Shown in pieces: positions 59,933-64,000 of a stretch of DNA of 64,000 nt. A program made the translations under genes and the position numbers. The notes under the pieces are model-generated. The model worked only from the letters and a program-made list of their open reading frames with translations, was not told the DNA's origin and searched no databases. The stretch's first letter is position 1; every line of letters starts with the position of its first letter. The stretch comes from Opeltia flavorubescens (taxonomy: Eukaryota; Ascomycota; Lecanoromycetes; Teloschistales; Teloschistaceae), in contig KE546965.1 of assembly GCA_000442125.1 (NCBI GenBank), positions 2,480,001 through 2,544,000 on the forward strand, in the 5' to 3' direction.

Positions 59933-61653
59933 ATGATGATGCCGTATGGAGATAGCAGCTCGTTATTCGGCTCTATCCTATTGGCAGCAGTCGCATTGAG
60001 TATAGTTATCGAAGCTATTCGCAACTACTATTGTCGAGGTCTCGATCGATATCCAGGACCATGGCTGGCAAAGTTTACCAACTTTTGGCACTGGCTGGAC
60101 GTACAGTCCAACCAACACCATCACCATCTAATCCAGCTACATCGCAAGTACGGCGATGTCGTCCGGATTGGGCCAAATAAGCTCAGTATATCAAGACCGG
60201 ACTATGTACCTCTTGTATATGGGGTCTCAACAGGCTTCCTGAAGGTTTGAGTCGAATGCTGGTGTTAGGACATGACAGCTAGATGACTGTTTGTAGAGTG
60301 AAATGTACAATGCGTTTGCGCGTCGTACTAATGGAGAAATCGCACATTCCTCATTATCCACCCAAGATCCCAAATATAGTATGAAATTTAGGAAACCCAT
60401 CGCTGGAGCTTACTCTTTGACTTCTTTGACTGCATACGAACCCTTGGTGGACAGCGTGATAGCAAAGTTTATCTCCCGATTGGGAGATGTCGCACGAGAC
60501 TCAAGGGGCGGGGCCTGCAACATGGCACTTTGGCTAAGATTGTGTGAGTAGTATTTACGAAAGAGAAGCGCTGGAAAGCTAAAACGTATAGATGCACATG
60601 ATGTTATCCTCTCCTTGACTTTCAGCAAGTCGATCGGCTTCATGGACACGGGAGCCGATGTTGATAATTTCATCTCGAGATTGGATGGAAATTTGAACAA
60701 AATTGCTCTGGTGAGTGAGATAAAAGGCCCTTGTTGTCGTGCCCATAGTTGATACTTCCCAAAAGTTAACGACGATGCCTTGGACCGCATGGTGGTTGAA
60801 GCACAACCCCATTATTGGGTTCTTCTCGAAAGAATCTCACATGTTCGTGAATTGGGCAGTAAAGCGAATCCGAGAGAGGATGGCATACCATCGAGTGAAG
60901 CAACACGCAGGAGGCTCGAGAAAAGGCACTGTTGACTTCCTTGATATCTTTCTTGATGCTGCTCGCGCGGCTCGCTCTGATCTTCCCTCGACTTACGATT
61001 TCACACTTCTCATAGACTGGACTCTTGTGAATGTCATGGCTGGAGCCGACACGACAGCGATAGGCCTCCGGGCAGTTTTATGGTTCCTTTTGAAGAATCC
61101 AACTAAAAAGGAAAGGCTGCTACAGGAAATTCAAAATGCAAAATTGAGCGTCCCGGTATCCTGGAGACAGGCCCAGCAGCTCCCATACCTGAGCGCTTGC
61201 ATCAAAGAAGCTTTGCGACTGTGTCCAGCAATCGGACTGGGACTCGAACGGAAGGTTCCACAGACTGGACTCGAGATGCCGGATGGCTATGTATTGCGTG
61301 AAGGGACCAATGTCAGCATGAACGCCTGGGTAGTAAATCGTCAGGATGTTCATGGAGAGGACGTCGATGACTTCATCCCTGAAAGATGGCTACAGCAAAA
61401 AAGCGAAAGCACAGAACAACATCGCGATCGAACGACACGTATGAAGCGTGCAGACCTGACTTTTGGTGCTGGATCTCGTTCGTGTTTGGGGAAATACATC
61501 GCATTTCTTGAAACATATAAAGTGGTCCCAGCGATACTGCTAGAGTTTGACATTATGTTGGTTGATCAAGATGCCGACTGGGTCACAATCAATAGGTGGA
61601 CAGTGCGGCAGAACGAGATCCAATGCCGTCTCAAGCCCCGAGAACACGTTTGA
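59933..61653 (+). CDS. cytochrome P450 (pisatin-demethylase-like)
   Basis: Exons 59933-60244, 60297-60543, 60592-60710 and 60766-61653, 521 aa. A heme monooxygenase on the ER. N-terminal anchor (LFGSILLAAVALSIVIEAI) followed by YPGPWLAKFTNFW. I-helix AGADTTAIG, ExxR as KEALRLCPA, PERW (IPERWLQ), and the heme-binding loop FGAGSRSCLGKYIA (Cys ~466) are all intact. The first donor (GTTTGA) is unusual, and the last acceptor was chosen at 60765 for frame and family alignment (LTTMPW). The layout of helices resembles the pisatin-demethylase type. Its stop is 7 bp from that of the O-methyltransferase. Substrate unknown. Confidence 0.92.
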
Positions 61654-61660
61654 TAACGTA

Positions 61661-62941
61661 TTATAGTTTAGGCGTCGAGCTGGATCTCTCGTCGCAAACT
61701 ACTTCAATCAGGCTCTCACATGCTGGATCTTTGGTCCATATGCCTTCGACACGTAAGCCGACCGACTCAACCAATTGTCGCCATTCCGTTTCTGTCCGCT
61801 CTTTGGAGGCCAGAGTCGCCATCATTGTCCAATCTAATGAAGTTATCTGCCAAGCCGCGCCGGCGTCTGGCAAAACGTTTTCGTTTATCAAAATTTTGGA
61901 GTAGCCTGGCTCCATTGCATCTCGAAGGTTCCGCAGGATTTTTCTACACTGCTCATCTTGCCAGTCGTGCAGTACCGAATGCATATAGTATGCGCGCGCT
62001 CCTATATCGGCTGTCAGCAATTGAACGGTCACCGGAGAAAATCGAATCCTACCTTTGATGGGCTGTGGGCCGAAGAAGTCATGGATCTCAGACTCCAAGT
62101 GTGGTCGTTGCTGCTTTGCTTGCGCAACCATTGCTGGAATTTCTTGGAGTACCAATCTGCCGTTTTGGCTGACTACTGGGCATTTTGTCATCAACTCCTC
62201 GACATCGTGGCCTACACTTCCCCCAACGTCAACCAAAAATACCCGTTGCTGGCCTGGTTTACAGCCTTGGATCAGCCTCTCTTCTACGGGATAGAAGCCA
62301 GGATCCATCCAACTCGGTCGCTCTTCATGATATCCACTCATATGCAGCGCAAATATTTCTCCCAGCCCTGGCTGAGAGCGAGCCCAGTTCCATGGCGTGT
62401 CTGGCGTCTGCATAGCATGCTGGAAAGGCCCATCGATCTGATTCTCGGGATTCCGATACTCCGTCTGGGCGAGGTATGTAGGTAGACGAGCAAGCACCGG
62501 ACCGGGTAAAGCGTCGCAGTACTTCAACGCGGCAGCGGAACGCGGCTTTGCAAGAGCTTGTGAGACGGGTGTTGGAGCATAGATCGATGGCTCGAGTTCA
62601 GTGATGATTGCTGTAGCTGCAAGGTGACGTAGCACGCGTTCAATAAGTACAGGCGAGGCTTGCGTAGCTTGAGTGATCTCGTCGGAAGTCTTGGGAGACG
62701 AGAGGATGTTGAATAGGCCAAGCTGCAGAGCTGTATGGATGGCAGCACGGCGTGTAGGCTCGGCCCAAGCAAGCCAGGTGAGAGTCTCATTTGGTCGTTC
62801 GAGAGCAGCAATCAGTGAACGAGCTTGTGAGATGAGTGATGAGCGAATGGATTCCTGACCCTCCGCGTATGCATGGCCGGAGGTCGCTATTCCATCGACG
62901 ATAGCTCCAATCGATGGGTCAATGCTTGAGTGAGAAGACAT
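61661..62941 (-). CDS. plant-type O-methyltransferase
   Basis: Complement of exons 61661-62001 and 62053-62941, 409 aa; without splicing the 51-nt intron the frame stays open. SAM-dependent O-methyltransferase (methyltransf_2 fold). An N-terminal winged-helix dimerisation domain (IHTALQLGLFNIL, TSDEITQAT, VLRHLAATAIITEL) precedes the SAM site VFLVDVGGSVGHDVEEL and the catalytic LHDW (His acts as base). IKGARAYYMHSVLHDW across the splice junction matches the family. Start at 62941 follows ATG rather than an upstream TTG. Convergent with the P450, suggesting a common pathway methylating a phenol. Confidence 0.92.
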   Translation of the reverse strand: MSSHSSIDPSIGAIVDGIATSGHAYAEGQESIRSSLISQARSLIAALERPNETLTWLAWAEPTRRAAIHTALQLGLFNILSSPKTSDEITQATQASPVLIERVLRHLAATAIITELEPSIYAPTPVSQALAKPRSAAALKYCDALPGPVLARLPTYLAQTEYRNPENQIDGPFQHAMQTPDTPWNWARSQPGLGEIFALHMSGYHEERPSWMDPGFYPVEERLIQGCKPGQQRVFLVDVGGSVGHDVEELMTKCPVVSQNGRLVLQEIPAMVAQAKQQRPHLESEIHDFFGPQPIKGRIRFSPVTVQLLTADIGARAYYMHSVLHDWQDEQCRKILRNLRDAMEPGYSKILINENVLPDAGAAWQITSLDWTMMATLASKERTETEWRQLVESVGLRVEGIWTKDPACESLIEVVCDERSSSTPKL

Positions 62942-63739
62942 GATTGTCGATATTCGCAACTAAATATGATTTGGCAGGCGAAGGAGACAGCAATAGTTGC
63001 CGCGAAGCAGTGCTGAAAGGTGCCCTCGAAGACATTTTGAATCTCAGGCGTCGCTATTTTGTCGAGACGTATCATTCTGTCAAAGTACGTGCCAGGCTGC
63101 AAGATGACACGCCTTTGCGGCTGGTATGAGAAGCGTTAGGCACAGCATCATAGCTTGTCATCCAAGCCTGGGATCTGACGCATTCGTAGGCGGCGCTGCT
63201 GGATGAAATCGGATATTGGGTGGCTGGGTTGCTAAATGAGGTAGAGGATCGTGTGGTCCGATTATGGCCTGGCATTGGAGAAGCTTACGGCAGCTGTTCA
63301 TCATCGAGAATGGATAGATAGCGCCGGCAGATCCGGGCTTCTAAGGTAGCTTCCGTAAGGAGTGGAGCTAGACATTCGCAAGAAATAGTCTGTCGCTCCG
63401 CCACGAGCTGACTATCTTGACATCCCTCATATCGACATACATTGGTCAAATTTGTCTGTCTGTTTTTGCCGAGGTTCCTTGCCATAGAGTAAGTGGGGCA
63501 TTCGGACCCCAAGATGGGGCTGTTGTCGTCGAGACATCTGCTCGAGCTGCAGCATGCAGCTTTTCGCTACCCGCCTCAACTCAATATTCCGAAACATTAA
63601 GCCTCGGTGAATCACATGAACTATCTTGTCTCGGAGCGCAGAAGTATATTGTTCTGGCTGAGAAAGACATGACCTACAGACTGTGATTTACTACACCAGC
63701 GGACGACGGAATCATAGAGGTCTTTCTGCCTACATTGTG
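62942..63739. other. divergent promoter region at the right edge
   Basis: Between the O-methyltransferase and the partial plus-strand gene. Minus-strand frames at 63285-63615 and a plus frame at 63417-63686 have no support. Confidence 0.4.
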
Positions 63740-64000
63740 ATGTCGATCAACTCAAAGCTCCAGCGTTTTCCTAGGTCAAATTTATGGGACTCCAGAACCC
63801 AGAAGATTGTGGACGGTCTTAGAGCTTACATTCATCGCGAGCCTCAGCCTACTATCACTAAGATTCAGCAAGATTCCATCAAGGGTCGACCCTTGAGTGA
63901 TGATTTCCATTGCTTCCAGGAAACTTTTCCTGAGCCAGACAACGAGGTGAACAATCTTCTACTACACACAATTGATGCCGTCAAAAAAATTGATTACGAA
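63740..64000 (+). CDS. start of an unidentified protein, cut by the window edge
   Basis: Open for 87 codons from ATG 63740 to the last base, with no stop. It begins MSINSKLQRFPRSN and contains WDSRTQKIVDGLRAYIHREP, IKGRPLSDDFHCFQ and ETFPEPDNEVNN. The sequence is well-ordered and codon use looks real, but no family is recognised. It is divergent from the O-methyltransferase and could belong to the same cluster. Confidence 0.6.
   Translation, partial: MSINSKLQRFPRSNLWDSRTQKIVDGLRAYIHREPQPTITKIQQDSIKGRPLSDDFHCFQETFPEPDNEVNNLLLHTIDAVKKIDYE

Overview
The window looks like nuclear DNA of a filamentous ascomycete (Pezizomycotina). Genes are intron-bearing with short GT-AG introns (mostly 45-100 nt), pyrimidine-rich leaders, and typical mould families: fungal rhodopsin-like membrane protein, pisatin-demethylase-type P450, NRPS-like adenylation/reductase enzyme, NmrA-like protein. 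The gene mix would fit Leotiomycetes, but that placement is inference. Four isolated N bases show it is a draft assembly. I rebuilt exon structures by hand; every multi-exon model below closes in frame.

Layout. (1) 2.3-15.6 kb: an unusual array of seven small Myb/SANT-like genes in mixed orientation, each a short helical N-terminal domain followed by a disordered, lysine/acid-rich tail with SUMO-type KxE motifs. One extra small hypothetical gene lies inside. (2) 17.5-22.0 kb: housekeeping block with mitochondrial HSP60, cofilin and the GET-pathway protein Get5. (3) 23.2-25.6 kb: two tandem copies of a secreted cysteine-rich protein, the second apparently broken. (4) 26.3-27.7 kb: replication factor C subunit 3 with an MluI cell-cycle box upstream, then a nested inverted-repeat element at 27.9-28.5 kb.

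(5) 29.0-43.9 kb: a candidate metabolic cluster with an MFS transporter, a transaldolase with an Asn-Gly repeat insert, an NRPS-like protein (partial C, then A, T and thioester reductase), a heme-dependent oxidative demethylase-like (DUF3445) protein and an NmrA-like protein. (6) 44.7-55.2 kb: housekeeping genes again: a protein kinase, a small CHFC-type protein, Arp2/3 subunit ARPC3, tRNA m1A58 methyltransferase subunit TRM6, a MINDY deubiquitinase ending in a CaaX box, and histone H2A.Z. (7) 55.2-57.8 kb: AT-rich gene desert with a ~240-bp tandem duplication. (8) 57.8-64.0 kb: rhodopsin-like membrane protein, cytochrome P450, plant-type O-methyltransferase and the start of a further gene cut by the window edge; possibly the edge of another metabolic cluster.

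How the genes work together: the NRPS-like enzyme would activate and reductively release an acid or amino acid. Transaldolase could draw on pentose-phosphate sugars, the oxidative enzymes could tailor, and the MFS protein could export. No product can be named from sequence alone. The Myb-like array is the most distinctive feature and may be a lineage-specific set of chromatin or transcription factors.
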